From the NCBI GenBank assembly GCA_037576195.1, contig CM075101.1, forward strand, positions 22,506,001 through 22,570,000: a stretch of DNA of 64,000 nucleotides. Direction: 5' to 3'. Positions 49,706 to 62,403 of the stretch are shown piece by piece. This stretch comes from Phytoseiulus persimilis (Eukaryota > Arthropoda > Arachnida > Mesostigmata > Phytoseiidae). The notes below the pieces were generated by a model. The model was not told the DNA's origin. It worked only from the letters and a program-made list of their open reading frames with translations, and made no database searches. Position numbers and translations under genes: made by a program. Position 1 is the first letter of the stretch. Each line of letters starts with the position of its first letter.

Positions 49706-52700
49706 GCCGTGCCGAGAGCCGCGAGCTTTTCCATGAATGCCGACTCTATCTATTCTGGATTTAGGAGTTCATTATCTCGTTGATAGTCGCCTCATCGATT
49801 CTGAACTTCCCGAGGATTTTCATCCGAGCGAGTTGAAGTGACGTTTGACGTTATCCTTCCGGATCGAAGCTCTCTTCCACGTTCGACGGCGCTCTTTACA
49901 ATATCACACACACGCACACAGAGGCACGCGAACGCACACGCTTCCAGATAGGCGCGTTCCTCTAGCGGCAGCAGGCTGCGTCACGCCCTTCTGCGCACTG
50001 CAATACCCATGCACCGAGTAGCGACCGCTACCGTTCGTTCTCCGGGCGAGGTTGGCGTGGTGTTTGCTGAGGTAGAAGAGGGGGTGTAGGTATTACGCTC
50101 CTCATCTGACTCTGGCTCGCTGAGTTCCTGGGCTCGAGAGGCGTCTTGGCTGAATGCTTCGAAAACTTCGCCACTCTAATATTCCTCTCCCAGGTTCTGC
50201 AAACGGTGCGTTCTCGTCCGTTATGTTTTGGCGTCGAAGCGACCCACTTTTTCTCAACTGTGTCAGCCCTCAAGGTGGTGAGACTTTCCGTCCGCAGCTT
50301 TCTCACGCCCTCTGCTCTCACCTCTCCCATTTTCGGACCCAACGGGCTAGAAACCGAAGAAGGACTCGCTTGAGCGGTCGAAGGAGACGGAGTCAGCCGA
50401 CTAACTTGGGCGTTCTTTTCTTCGAGAGCGAATCAGCGGTTCGTATTGCTCGAGATTCCCAAAGACCGCCGCTCGCTCCGTAGTGGCGGCCGTCTAGCGA
50501 GGGAAATGAGTTCCGGCAAGTATTGAAATGACTCGACAGAGAGTCCCCACAGCCGACTCTGCTGGAGCTGAGGATGTCAAGGAGCTGAACAAGAGAAAAT
50601 AGCCGGGGCAATGCTTGACTACTGATTGACGGGCCGCATAGGACAACGGGAGTAACGAGACACTATTGAAGACGAGCGCACAGCGGCGACCTCATTACGA
50701 CTCGGAGGGGCGCAATGAGAAAATTTTCGCCGAACTGGAATGGATCGAAAGCCCTTGTGATGTAGAATGAACAATCCCGATCGACCTCTCTTCAGACTTC
50801 CATTCGTAGGGAATCATCCGTCTCGTGTGTCCGGCCGACTCGATCGAATCAGCTGTGTGGATTGTTGGGACTGTGTCAGCCAGCGTTTTAGTCGAAACGT
50901 CTCCTCAGGAAGCTTCGTCCATCTCGGAAGTTGTCCCTCCAAGAATAGCGTCTCGTGGAGACACTCCCATGCTAGAGACGAACTTGTTCCACCGAAGCCG
51001 GTCACAGTTTTTTCGAAAAAGCTGATCTCAATGCTTTTAGTCTTACCCCAAATCCACGAAAGGGGGCAATTTCCTCGAATCATAAAAAATTCCCTCCCCG
51101 GAACGGAATGAGGTCGATAACATTTGAATGATTCTCTCACGGCCGTCTTGAACACGCAGAGGAGCTCTTGCCACGAATGAGAGCGAATCGAATGTCCCAA
51201 TTCCCATGTTGTGCTAACGCTCCGTACTCAGATTTTCCAACCCGAATTCCGATTAGAACTCCCTATGTCGTGAACGGAAATTCTGCGCGACATGTCACTC
51301 TCGAACGATGAATCTGAGGAGAGCGAAACGACCGCTGAATATTCTTGGAACGATTGTCCAGGCCCCTGACCAGAATGATCTCGATAGGACAAGATTGAGC
51401 GCGGAAAGAAAAAATCAAAGAAAAAACGTTTCCTCCGTCGATTACCAAAGTTTCATTCTGCGACATGGTAACCTTGATAGTTGAGGATTTCCGCCATTCT
51501 AGTTGGGGCCTGGAGGATACTCTCAAGCCACTCTCCATGTTTCCGTTTCTTACCTTGCTTGCAGGAGCAACAGTGAGGCTTTTTCTTGAAACCGTATTTC
51601 TCCATCTGCCGGCGTATGAGCATATGCTGAAGGAGTACTTTTCGGGATAATAGTTGTGCTACAATAAGCCCATCTTAGGCTCAAGATGAATCTCCGAAGC
51701 ATTAGAGCGATTGATTTTGATGCTGTGAATGAGTGGAGAATCCAAATCATTCCAGATCCATGGACTGGGTCGAGATACAATAACTTGAGCGGATGTAGCC
51801 AACCAGATGTAACATCCCTCCTCCACTCAATAATGAATCAAACGTAAGATCCTGACTTCGATCGTCAGCTCGAGTTGATTCCGCCTCAGTGTCGCTGTCT
51901 CCCGGCAAGGGACGGCCCGGTGAGCGCTGCGTGCTGCATCAGCCAAGAAATGAACGGCTAATACTTGGCGAAGGCCGACGCCATTGTTCTCCGAAGCCAC
52001 ATGGGAACAGCAGTCCGGTTCCCAGCAGGGTTCTCGGCCCAGTCCCAACGAATGCCTCCAATTTTGCTCTCGTTAAGTCCATATTCCTCGGCGGCGGATC
52101 AGATTTCACTGAGGAGGGTCCTTCCCTCTCCCAGAAATCGGGATTATTCGAGCTTGAACCCGGTTCCAGAGTTCAGGAACAGCACCAGTGAGCCCAAGAT
52201 CGGCTGATCCTGAGTCAGCCATTTCCGGCATTGGAGTATCCGAAAGTGGAGCACCCCCTCAATCCGGCCGGCTCAGCTGGAAGAGCTTCAGAATTCCCTG
52301 CGGAGTGGGAATAACTCGATTGAGTATTTTCAGCGATCGAGGCAACCGGTCGATTTTCGTCGAAGAGGAGTGAGCTCTTCTAAAAGTACTCGTCCGTCGT
52401 GGCACGTTCATCAGTTGCTGAGATATGAGAATCAGAATATCGGAAATCCCTCCTCTGCCTTCGCATGGCAGCGCTCATCCACCCACCCCCTTTCCGATCG
52501 CTTCGCAATCGGGAGACGCGCGTTTCAGTCCAACAAACGTAGCCGTTCGCACTCAGGCCGTGCAAAACTTCCTCCATTGACGTGCATCGGGGCGCGATTT
52601 TGTTACCCTTCGCTGTTCATTTCGGAGCGGGAACACTGCAGCTCGTACACCTCCTGAACCGTCGAAGATCCGTCACCAAAATTACTTCTCGAGAAAAACC

Positions 52701-53751
52701 GTTCCTTCTTTCGCAAGTCATGCCAGTGGGGGCTGTCCCAATTGAACCCTCGCTGAGTATTAACTGGTGATGCAAATCATGTTGACAGTCCTCCCTCACT
52801 GCCTAGATTGGCGAATGTGTCTGGGATGCCGTGTCTTCAGGAAGTGAGCTGTCCTTTGATAATGATAGGCCATGCCCGGGCTTTCGAGCATTCGGGCAGT
52901 ATGAGCCCCCCAAATAAGAGTCGTAGGTGAAACTGACGAGTAGTTCTTCGGCACTTCTGGTCGGGGATTCGAACGGAATCTGTCGGTTCGGGTCCCGATT
53001 CCAAAAAGAACACATCATGTCCAGACGGCGGGCTCCAAGCCGCCTCGGTTCTTTTCCAATAACATGAAACATCTTCAGCACCGATGAGCGTCGAGCGTAT
53101 TTCGGGAACTTAAAATGCCCATATTCCCGTTATCTGAAAGAGTTCAGGGCTCACGAGGCTGGTTCCGGTAAGCTAACCCGATGCATCTTACAAAGTTTTT
53201 CCACGGTGAGTTTGGATACCTTCAAAATGAGCAGATTTGGAGTGAATTCTGAGAACCCACTTCCCCGAGGTTGACCACTTTCTTGTTTGCGCCATATCAT
53301 GCTTCCCTTCAGTGCGCACAAAATGCGATAGATTGATCAGAAAAATATTCGGGGTTCACACTCAGAAAATTATAGCATTGTCGTTGATCACCTTGGAGTG
53401 GCCATCGTTTTTCATGCACAAACTCTGAACTGATTGTCGGTGACAGGCCGAAAACTGGGCAGACCAACTGGGACTCATATATTTAACTTCGGACGAACAT
53501 CTTTTCCCTCCAGTCAATCGAGAAAATTGGTCGTATCGTATTGGTCGTGCCGATTCGGCCGCAGAAATATTGAACGAAGGTTGTTCAACGGTTTCGCTAG
53601 GGCGAGTCGCGTTGGAGCGCAAGATCCAGCGAGAATCATGTTCTGAGCCGAGACACATGCGGAGAAATCGAGCTGGAGCAAGAAAAAACACGTTCGGTTG
53701 TCTCGGACGATCATACTTGCTCCTCAAGTGTTAGTTCTATCGTTAAATATG
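49706..53751. other. Stretch without a confident gene
   Basis: A CA/CG-rich simple sequence lies at about 49905-49945. On the minus strand a possible pair of exons (51554-51658 and 51228-51365) has a strong donor (GTAAGA) and a serine-rich tail, but all three frames of the first piece are open, so I do not call a gene. Other frames are at chance level. Confidence 0.45.
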
Positions 53752-53835
53752 CACAGAGATCGACCCCGCAATCACCTCCCGGCACCCCCAAGATTATTGT
53801 CCGATCGACCCCGGAATCACCTACCAGGGGAGCGA
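53752..53835 (-). repeat. Orphan dimer of the 45-bp satellite, reverse orientation
   Basis: CGACCCCGCAATCACCT at 53761 and CGACCCCGGAATCACCT at 53806 are spaced exactly 45 bases apart. They are the reverse complement of the AGGTGATTCCGGGGTC part of the satellite monomer. The flanks fit the rest of the unit loosely. This is a diverged two-monomer relic about 8.6 kb from the main arrays. Confidence 0.75.
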
Positions 53836-54198
53836 TCGCGGCGAGACCGTTACATGTCTTCCGAAATCGTTGAATTCATAGAACGGCGCGGTGGTCCACC
53901 AAATACGCTCGCAGCGCAGGTGGAAAGCGGATGACCAGGAACTCACGACTCCAACAGATGAAGGCCACCGATTTCTCGGTTAGGGTCCAACAAGCCGAAA
54001 ATTCGAGCCCGAAAAGCATGAAGCCGGAAACGTCCTCTCCCAACGGCGGAGTGATCGGGACTGGTTTGGCGGGATGGAATTTTTGTGTCGTTTCGTCGAT
54101 CTGTAACTTCATGCATTTCGGGCTCGATTTTCCGGGATCCAGTGTTTACACCTTGGGGCCTGTCACCGTCAATTATTTTGGAGTTTGAACGATGTCGG

Positions 54199-54256
54199 TC
54201 TAGCTATACTTTTGGGAGCAACGGGAGGTGATTCCGGAGTCGATCCAGCAGCATAC
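54199..54256 (+). repeat. Orphan satellite monomer, forward orientation
   Basis: TATACTTTT, then GGGAGGTGATTCCGGAGTCG and ATCCAGCAGCATACC follow the order of the diverged edge monomer near 33500 (CATACTTTT, GGAGGGGTGATTCCGAG, ATCGGTGCATTAC). The match is partial. The monomer is opposite in orientation to the dimer 400 bp to its left. Confidence 0.6.
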
Positions 54257-57200
54257 CGACCTTCAACGATGCCCGGGGCGGACTCTCGGTCTGATGCCCA
54301 ATGCGGGCTCGCGCGGAACCTCGATTTCCAACATAATAACAATCTATTTCATATTAATGTGTACGAATGTGATGAAGACACAATACGCAGGGAAGACCTC
54401 GAAACCTTATCATTCTTATACTGATGAGTCGACTCCAATATTGAGAGATCGTGGAAAAACCGTCGGTTAATGCGATCATATCCGCTCAACATTCACGAAT
54501 AATTATCTGGGGGTCGCGCCGGGAAAGTGAATGAGGAACTCGATTGTGGAACCTCCCACGCTCCATACCATGCAACCATGAGAGCTTGTTATGACATCCG
54601 TTGCTTCGAATTTCCATGGCTCCCCGGAACGACCAGGTTAGCTATTCAGCGCAGTCCTGACGGAACTACTAGCGAGGCTATGGAGGAATCGAACCGGAAC
54701 TTTTGAGCGGGTTCAGTGGTGTAAAGGGTTTCCAATGTTGCGTTCGGAAGATCCAGCTCGCGCAAGCGCTCCCATATTCTGGGACCACAGGTTTACGGAG
54801 AAGAGAGAACCGCTCTTGAGTTTACCCTCAGAGACTTATCAGGGTACCATTCAAGTTATTTGACAGCGCGGACGTCATTCCGAAAGCTCATCTTGTAAAT
54901 GATCTGACGGATGATCCAACAGAGGGTGTGAGCGCTTTCCCCCACCCTCAGTGGCATCCTGATGCCCCTGTAGCCTCATTGCCTGGGACGGACTCATTTT
55001 GAATGTGTTCAAACTCATCGTGGAAAAACTCTGCAGGAGGTATCAGAGAGGTATCCGCAGGCTTTCGGGAAGCAACATTTTGAGCTCTGAACTCCTTCAG
55101 ATAACGGAGAAATGAGCACGTCATCAGAAACGAAGCGAGGCGGCTCTCAGCCTGCCGACTAGACACAATCTGTTCACTTTGGATTGGTAATCCAACGAAT
55201 TTGTTCGAATCCCCGACCGAAGGCCAGAAGTGCCGCAAGCCTTCGTGGCACAGGCTTCACGAGCTCTCGTTTCACGTGCGAGAGCCCCCTAGATTGATAC
55301 CAGCATCACAATCATCTCGTTTCCAAATCGAGCTAACTGACAAACGATCTGCAGCACATCTGTTCGGAAGTGTCGGGGCGAGAATCTTTCCCGAGTTCAG
55401 CCAACGATGAGCCGAAGCGACGTCCTCCATTTAGACTATTTCCTAAGAAACCCAGAGGAAGATGACAGGTTTGTTCTGCAGTGAGTGCAGAGTATTTATT
55501 GTCTCAGTTCCTCAAGTCACAGGCTACACAGCGCCTCGAAGAGCCTAATTGCAGCGAAGAGGAGCCATACCCTCAAAATCAGCCGAAGTGCAATCTCAGG
55601 ATACCGAGACGAGTATGAGTCATGCCTCATTCTCTGGAGAACACGGTGGTCGCCACGCGGCTTTCTGTTGTCATGTTAGAGCGCCCGAGTTCCAGTTCAA
55701 GTCGTGGTCTTCGCGCTTGGGGTTCGATCGTGAGTCGCAGAGTTTAGATCAAATCCAAGCGTTCAACACGCTCGTCCTGTTCAAGGACAGACTACAAGTG
55801 AATAGGCTTACATGAAGCCGCGATAGATCTTGCAGCGTTCCGATCAGTCCGAGTCTGGCCGCAGTGATTCCGTCCGGGTCGTCCCTCATGTCCCCCTTCC
55901 TGAAGTCGTTCCCGGTTATCTTCTATCGAGCGATGCGATAGAAGTCGGCGTTCGAGCCCAGCCGCCGCGAAAGAGTTCTAATCCACGACATTTTGGGGGC
56001 ACAGTCTACCACACGACGAGACCTGGACGGCGAAGGTCGTCTCATTATGGAGCCGTGCGGAGTACGCGATATTCAATGAAATGGCAGCGAAAGCTCCCAG
56101 GAGACATCACAACCGCATTGTTCACGAGAGCGGAAGAAATCTCTCTGGGATTTCAAATGGGACCTCTCAACCTTCACGCTGGTTCCAAATCCTGGTCTCC
56201 CCAGACCATGGTCGTGTGTAGCACACAGGATCGGAGGTCGTCGTGGAAGATGAGGATTCATTCCTCCGTAGAGTCTCTGGCCTTCGGAAGTGTAGTACGA
56301 GAAAGCCGGTCCGCCATCCAGCTCGCTCGCTAGCCAGCCGAGTCTTAGACAGCGTCTTCGCCTTCCGTACTTTCGTCAAGATAAATGATCGCAATAACGC
56401 CGGAATGGAGGACAGAAAGGGTCACTCGAGAAGCGACGACTTCGTCCAATGAGAAAGCACGAGAGATGATGAATTTGCTCCATGCTATAACCCAGCAACT
56501 GAACGACCTTCGCACTGGCCGTGAGGACCTCAGCTATTTATGATGTCGTTCGCCCTGCTTCGAGAGAATGTACGGTACCGTCTCTGTGACTCAAGCAAAC
56601 TCATCGAGTCCGAATGATTGGAGAGCGATCAGAGAATCAGAAAAGTAGTGAAGTCGGGGAACGGTGGCACGAGCTGACAAGATTGCGCGCATTTCCACTC
56701 TGCCGAGGATGAGGGAGGAGCTGATCACACGCACACACGAGGACGGCAGAGTTCACGAACGGTGAGGGAATCGAGTTACTGTCTCTGCCAACTTGGGCTT
56801 ACAAGTCTTAGACGTGGTTTCCCCACGCGCCTGGGACAATCACGCGTTGGGCCTCTCGGCCAAGCTGACCTCTCGGCGTTGAATGAGGGAATGAATCGAT
56901 CGGCCGTGGCTTCAAGGAAACGAGTCGTGGAGGAGCGAAAGCGTGAGGCAACCGGATTCCCTGAGCTCGCTCGCCCCTAACATGAATTCAACCGATGTGT
57001 TCTTATACAATCTTGGTCAAATGACCAGGAGCCACGATACTCAACACGAGAAGCTCACTCCGCAACGCAACCGAATACGCGAGGATGGGAATGTCCGAGT
57101 CAACATTTTCCGAGGCGGCGCAAGGTTTCTAATTTGAGCCGCGTTCGAGTTCGAATCGAAGATCCCGCTGGGAGGCAGCTTCGAAATTTCCGAATGCAGC

Positions 57201-60200
57201 GATGCGAGTTGTTACTCTCGAGCGGAGCAGTGCCAGGTGGCAGCCGCCAAAAACCTGTGATTCCTTTCAATCACTTCCCTCGTTCTGAAAACAGAAACCC
57301 CGAGAGCGAACATTTCGTCCTGGAGCGAACTCGCTCTCAATATCCACTTCAGCGTCGAAATTCGAAACAACGTCAACAGGGAACTCAGGCCCTCGCAGCG
57401 TGTTGGTCGCTCTCGCGAACGTACCGAGCGACGCTGCTGACGGTGAACCGTGACGCAAAACAGACTTGACTTTTTGGTAAACAATCCCAGCTCCGACTGG
57501 TTCGGCGGGAGCCTTGGTTGTGTCGTTCCTTCCCCGAGACGGCTAATGGAAATAAATAATCCTTCCACTTTCGGCGTCGGTAGCAGCATTGCTTGTGTTC
57601 TTGGAACAGGAAAGAAAGGCCCTACTTCCATCTGGCAGGGTCCGATCACAGCCCTGACGCGGACGACAGTCACTGAAGCTTATATTGAAACTAATAGACC
57701 GACCCTTCGTTACTCGCGCAGTACTGAGAGGAAAACAGTTTTCAGCGTTGAACAGAAACCAAGGTTCCCGTCGTACAAGTCGGAGGAGAGAAGTGTTCAG
57801 AAGAACATGTCAATTGTCGATCGAGAGCCGGCTCGACCGATCCTCGAACGACGTTCAATCCTCGTTTTCGACCGCCGCGCGACCATAATATAACTTGATT
57901 GCAAATCTGAGAATTCGTATCCCGCACGAAGGTTCACCGCACTCGCAGCCGCGGGTGCCACGAGCATCATTGTCGTCAGCAAAGATTAAACTGCTCCATC
58001 GCCCGATTCTCCGCCGCCTCAGTGACTTGAAATTAAATTCTTTATGTAGTCGACCTGCGGTTTCCGGGAGCTTACATCAGCCGACTTGAAAGCTGGACAG
58101 CGGACGCCAGCGATGAAAAACGGGCGTTACCACGTGCCACTCAGCATTTAATGAGAGGCATCCGCTCGGGATCAATAGCGTTTAGAATATGAATAGTTCC
58201 GAGGAATTCTTCATCAGCAGCCTCAGCACGAGAAATTCGTGACGGAACGAACACAGGTCGGGGCCCAGCGGGGCCGGAACGTTCCCGAAGGAATTTATCG
58301 CTTGGCTTCGGGCTCTCAGCTCCGTTTATATTTGTGGCTTGGGGTCTGATTTCTTACCCATACGATGGAGGACTCGGTCGAGCTTTTCTCATCATGTCGA
58401 TGGGGGAAGCTCTGGGGATCAGAGGTTGGAAGTTCTCCCCTGCGACAGGAGTTCTCCGCTTCCCTGGGCGTTGGTTTCCACGGCTTTGATTGGAGCGGAC
58501 GAACCAACATAGACCTGCAGCCATCCTTGTCCATCGTCTCGGTGCATTCGGTGGGTTGGAGCAGAGCGAAGGACAATCGCAAGTATCAAGCCACCAACGG
58601 AAAGCTCTGCCCTACGGTCCCTCCTTCGAATCGTCTGTTCCTCTGACTGACTATCTCTGCTATCGAGGTTATCTCGATTTCATTCGCTTTGAGTGAAAAT
58701 GCGAGAGCATTCTCCGAATGTCAGCCGAGCAGACAGGCGGCCAGTATCTGTGTGCTTCAGGCCGCCGCTGTTAGAGTCCTTTCCATTAGCCGTCCAGGCG
58801 CTTCCCTCTGTTGGAAGCCATGACGCGGTTCATTCTGAAGGAGATTGATCCGTTTCTCTCCACAGGAGCAACATTTCCTCATTGTATGTGACGCCCTCTT
58901 CCGGCCCAAACGACATTGACATCCACCATTTTAGGTTCGGCCACTTTATATGTATCTGCACGATCAGGTCGCACACTGTGTTTCAGTTAGTGCTGGAGTT
59001 TGGGGCCGCGGGTTGAGCGGGCAGTCGGCTCTGTCTGGTATTCCGATCATGACACCCGAGTCGGAAGCTGGATATCCCGCAGAACTCTGCCGGAGCTTCA
59101 GCTCGAAGCTCTTCCGTGGGAGAGAGGGAAGCCGCTCCAGCGTCGACCTCCCTTCAGCGACCTGGGCTTCTGTACCCAAGCCGCTTCTCGGCCGCGAGTC
59201 TTCATCGAAAACCGAGAACCTCTCTTCCCTTCCACTCGTTCACACGATTGAGGGGCGTTCGGTTCGAGGGATCGTGTGACAGTCGCAGCCAACCTACATT
59301 GGGCTCGAGCGGGGTACCCGGGATTTGATTCGCATTACGGACAGCTCGAGTCCGAACATATTGGAGTCTTAAATTATTCATTAATATCGCAGGACACGGG
59401 ACCCGCTCATTGATTGAGCATTTCTTTTGCATGCCCGTTGACAAACAATATCAGGAATAGCTCGAAAAAGCTTCAATACCGGTCGAGAGTTCCTGGCCCG
59501 CTTGGTCGTCCCGGCCCGCGACACGCGAGCGAGCGAGCCGGCCAACGAGCGAACCTTGATGCCCGGGAAAGGGTCCGAGCGAACCTCCGAGTGCCGGCTG
59601 CGTATTAGGCTTCTCACTGCTCCGGAAATAACGTTGCCTAAGCCGCTGCTCAGAGCCTAGTGGGCGTGATATTTACGCATCAGATCCAGATACTATATTT
59701 GCTGAGGCCCACTCGAAGACGTGTGAAATGCGTGTTGCTTCCACGTGTTTTCTGAGCCGAGCCGGAACGTGGTCCGATCCCTTATTTGGTTTAGGCCATA
59801 GCTTAGGTGGGTGGCATTCTCGATTCGCCCGCCCTCACCACCGTTCTTGCTCCTGAAGAAGAGGAAATTCCAACAATAAAAAACTCGGGTCTCTATCTCA
59901 GACAAGTCGCTGGAAGTGCTCACGTAGATCCATGAGGAGGATTTCATTCCGAATGCACTACGGGCGAATCTGTCACCGACGAGTGCTGCCGCGCCGCTCC
60001 AAGCTCGTCCCGCACGTGAACTAGATCAAGTTTCAGATAGGAACTATTTTCATCCGCGGACTGAGGTTTTAATATCCAATTAAGTGAACGTGTATTCGAT
60101 AAAAGCTCGCGCACACAAACTGGGAATACGCAGCCCCGCATATACATCGTCAGGACTTGTTCTGATTAATGAATCGTACTCGTATCTAGCAATTAGCCAT

Positions 60201-61530
60201 GTGGAGCCTGGGGTCAGAATGCTCGCCTGAGTTGTTTGATGCTCCCCCGCTCTGTACTCTGATTAATCATTCGTCGAAGGGGTGAGGATGACTCTTAAAG
60301 TCACAGAAGTTTCCCATTAGTGATTCAACTCTTCGTATCGCTCATTTCCAATGAATTTGTGCACGTTCCTGAGGAACTTGCCTGCTGGCCACACTTCCCA
60401 GTCGAATAAAGAGTCGGAATTTCAGGGATTTCAGCGTTTCTAATATCTGATGTCCAGAGGAAGTTAATCAAGCGAGAGGCTCGGTTCACGAGTAGCTCTT
60501 GGGGAAATGCTCCTTCCGAACGGTCTTTCAATGATCGCCTGTGGAGTCGTGGATCCAGTTTTTCGTGATGTAAAATAACTGAGTTCGCTCCGGGTGGCCA
60601 CATCGTCGCAGATAAAGATTCGACGAAGCCTGGAAGAGATCGGAAATATCATCTCCCGAACTTCGCGTGATCGCAGCTATTCATGACAATCATCTTTATA
60701 ATGGTGTGTGAGCCCTCGCTATTTTCCGTGCCGACGGCGGAAATCATGAGAAGACGACGAGTTTCTCGTCGAACGGTCTCCTCATCCTTGGAGGCATCTT
60801 TGTCGGAGCCCTTTCGGAAATACCTCGTCAACCGTAACACAGCGTCCTGGATGCAGATCGTTGACAATCGCGAAGAGGTTTTCACCTCGAGAGTTCTTCA
60901 GACCCAAGGTGCCGTTCAGGTGCCTGGTGAGGGGTAAATATACGAGACTGTAATTCGAGTCAGGGAAGTCATAGAAACACTTCTTAGACCGCGGATATCT
61001 GAGTCAGAGCGGTGCTCGATACAATCGGTAGCGACATTTGTCAAGGTCCTTCGTTGCGCCCCGAGGCCGTCACCTTTCAACGAGGGTGTGAGAAAGTTCG
61101 GCTCTGGATGATCCGCGACTCGGCGATTCATTCCTCAGCTCAATTATAGCTTAGCAATCCAAAGCCATTGGCTTCTATCTTCCGATGCTCAGAACCGTGG
61201 AAAGGGGACAGACGCGGATAGTTGTCCTCGCCCGAACAATCCACTTGCTTCCAGTCTCTGGACCTCTGGAATCGCAAGTCGGGCAAATTTCACTGCCATC
61301 ATCGACCCGCTTTGAAGTTCTGAGTTGATTAACATCAGAGGCAGGGCTCGGGGGCCTGAATACCTTGACTCGCTGCCGGCCGCCCGGTAGCGGATTCGCC
61401 CGGGAGCTGACTAGGACAACGTCCACCAGGCAGGCAGGAAGGCAAGCAAGCATACGCAGAGGGCTTCTAGAGAGCTCGCTGGTCAAACAAAGCTCGTGAA
61501 TAACGCATCCACTTCAGGCTGGGCCGCGCG
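54257..61530. other. Stretch without a confident gene
   Basis: No recognisable domain, RNA gene or transposon was seen. Near 60640-60950 on the minus strand several protein-like frames overlap, with a plausible acceptor (ACCCCTCACCAG) and donors. No single consistent model emerged, so it is left uncalled. Confidence 0.45.
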
Positions 61531-62403
61531 TTATACACCGAAGCACACTGCGTAAACAAAGACGCCACGACGAATTGGGTAATTTACAATTCGGCTCATA
61601 AGCCACATTGGACACATGTGTAGTGCGCGCTCCACCAAACGAAGTAGGAACGCTGTATTGTAAATTACTCGGAAGTTTCCGAAAGTCCACGAGAAGCGCG
61701 TGGATCGGTGTAGGGAATGAAGGAAACAGAAGGATTCACAGAACAAGCACGTTATGGAACTTGGGAGATTCCGATCGATCGGAGCAGCGGAATGAATTCG
61801 ATACCAGAACTGCGAGTGTTTCCCTCTGCATGCTGAAGATATGATCGAGCAGTCTTCGTCGCCATGCTCGCATTCGAGACACGAGTGGAGAAACGGTCTG
61901 TGAACCACCAGCATCGGTCCATTGAATGACCATTTCAACCAGCCCCACGACGGACAATCGCTGTTGAAGCGCACCTGAAACCGCAGTGAGAATCCGCTGA
62001 CTTCCATCTGTTTACAAAACAAACAACCCTGTTTACGGTACTTCCGAACTCGCTTCATGGAACGCTCAACTATCAACGCAGACGATCAACAGACCTGTTT
62101 TCGGATCCCCATACAGCATCCCGCATCGAGACAGCCGTCTCCGTAATCAGTCCGTAAGAAAGTTCCGACTTCTTCCTTGATCACTTCTGATGTCAAATCG
62201 TTGAGCTGTGCGGCAGCCTCTTTGGCGAGTGCGAACATCGCTCTGAGACGTCCTGAAGGGAACACTGGCGGTGAGGACATGGGCCTCGAGACGTTCGAAT
62301 CTTCGGCAGCGATCGGTTTCGGTCTCGTAACGGCCCGAACGGTGCTTGGCTCGCCATGACAGAGGGCGAGCATAGTATACAGTAGAACCGACTGCAGTTC
62401 CAT
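61531..62403 (-). CDS. Candidate small secreted protein, two exons, cysteine-rich in the preferred model
   Basis: Exon 1 (62095-62403, 103 codons) starts at ATG 62403 with a classic signal peptide, MELQSVLLYTMLALCHG, with likely cleavage near residue 17. A helical stretch (MFALAKEAAAQLNDLTSEVI) follows, then GCLDAGCC. It stays open to a CAG before GTCTGT. Two phase-0 acceptors are possible. GCGGTTTCAG gives exon 2 at 61531-61974 (147 codons, ten cysteines, NSDCPSWGWLKWSF near its start), for about 250 aa in all. An alternative acceptor gives 61736-61996 (86 codons, few cysteines), 189 aa in all. The first has the better pyrimidine tract and the longer open frame. The protein would be exported by the secretory pathway. 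The CC and GW-W spacing briefly suggests a growth-factor fold, but the C-terminal pattern does not fit. Family unknown. Confidence 0.4.

Noticed and set aside
51228..51780. Minus-strand multi-exon gene with a serine-rich tail
   Set aside because: There is a strong GTAAGA donor at 51553, but the preceding segment is open in all three frames and several mutually exclusive joins work, so no model can be preferred.
60640..61131. Minus-strand exon cluster
   Set aside because: Attractive acceptors and donors exist, but overlapping protein-like frames contradict each other. Picking one would be arbitrary.
61531..62403. TGF-beta-family ligand
   Set aside because: The CC followed by GW-W spacing is suggestive, but the second CC and the C-terminal CxCx of that family are absent, and the candidate lacks a basic processing site in the right place.
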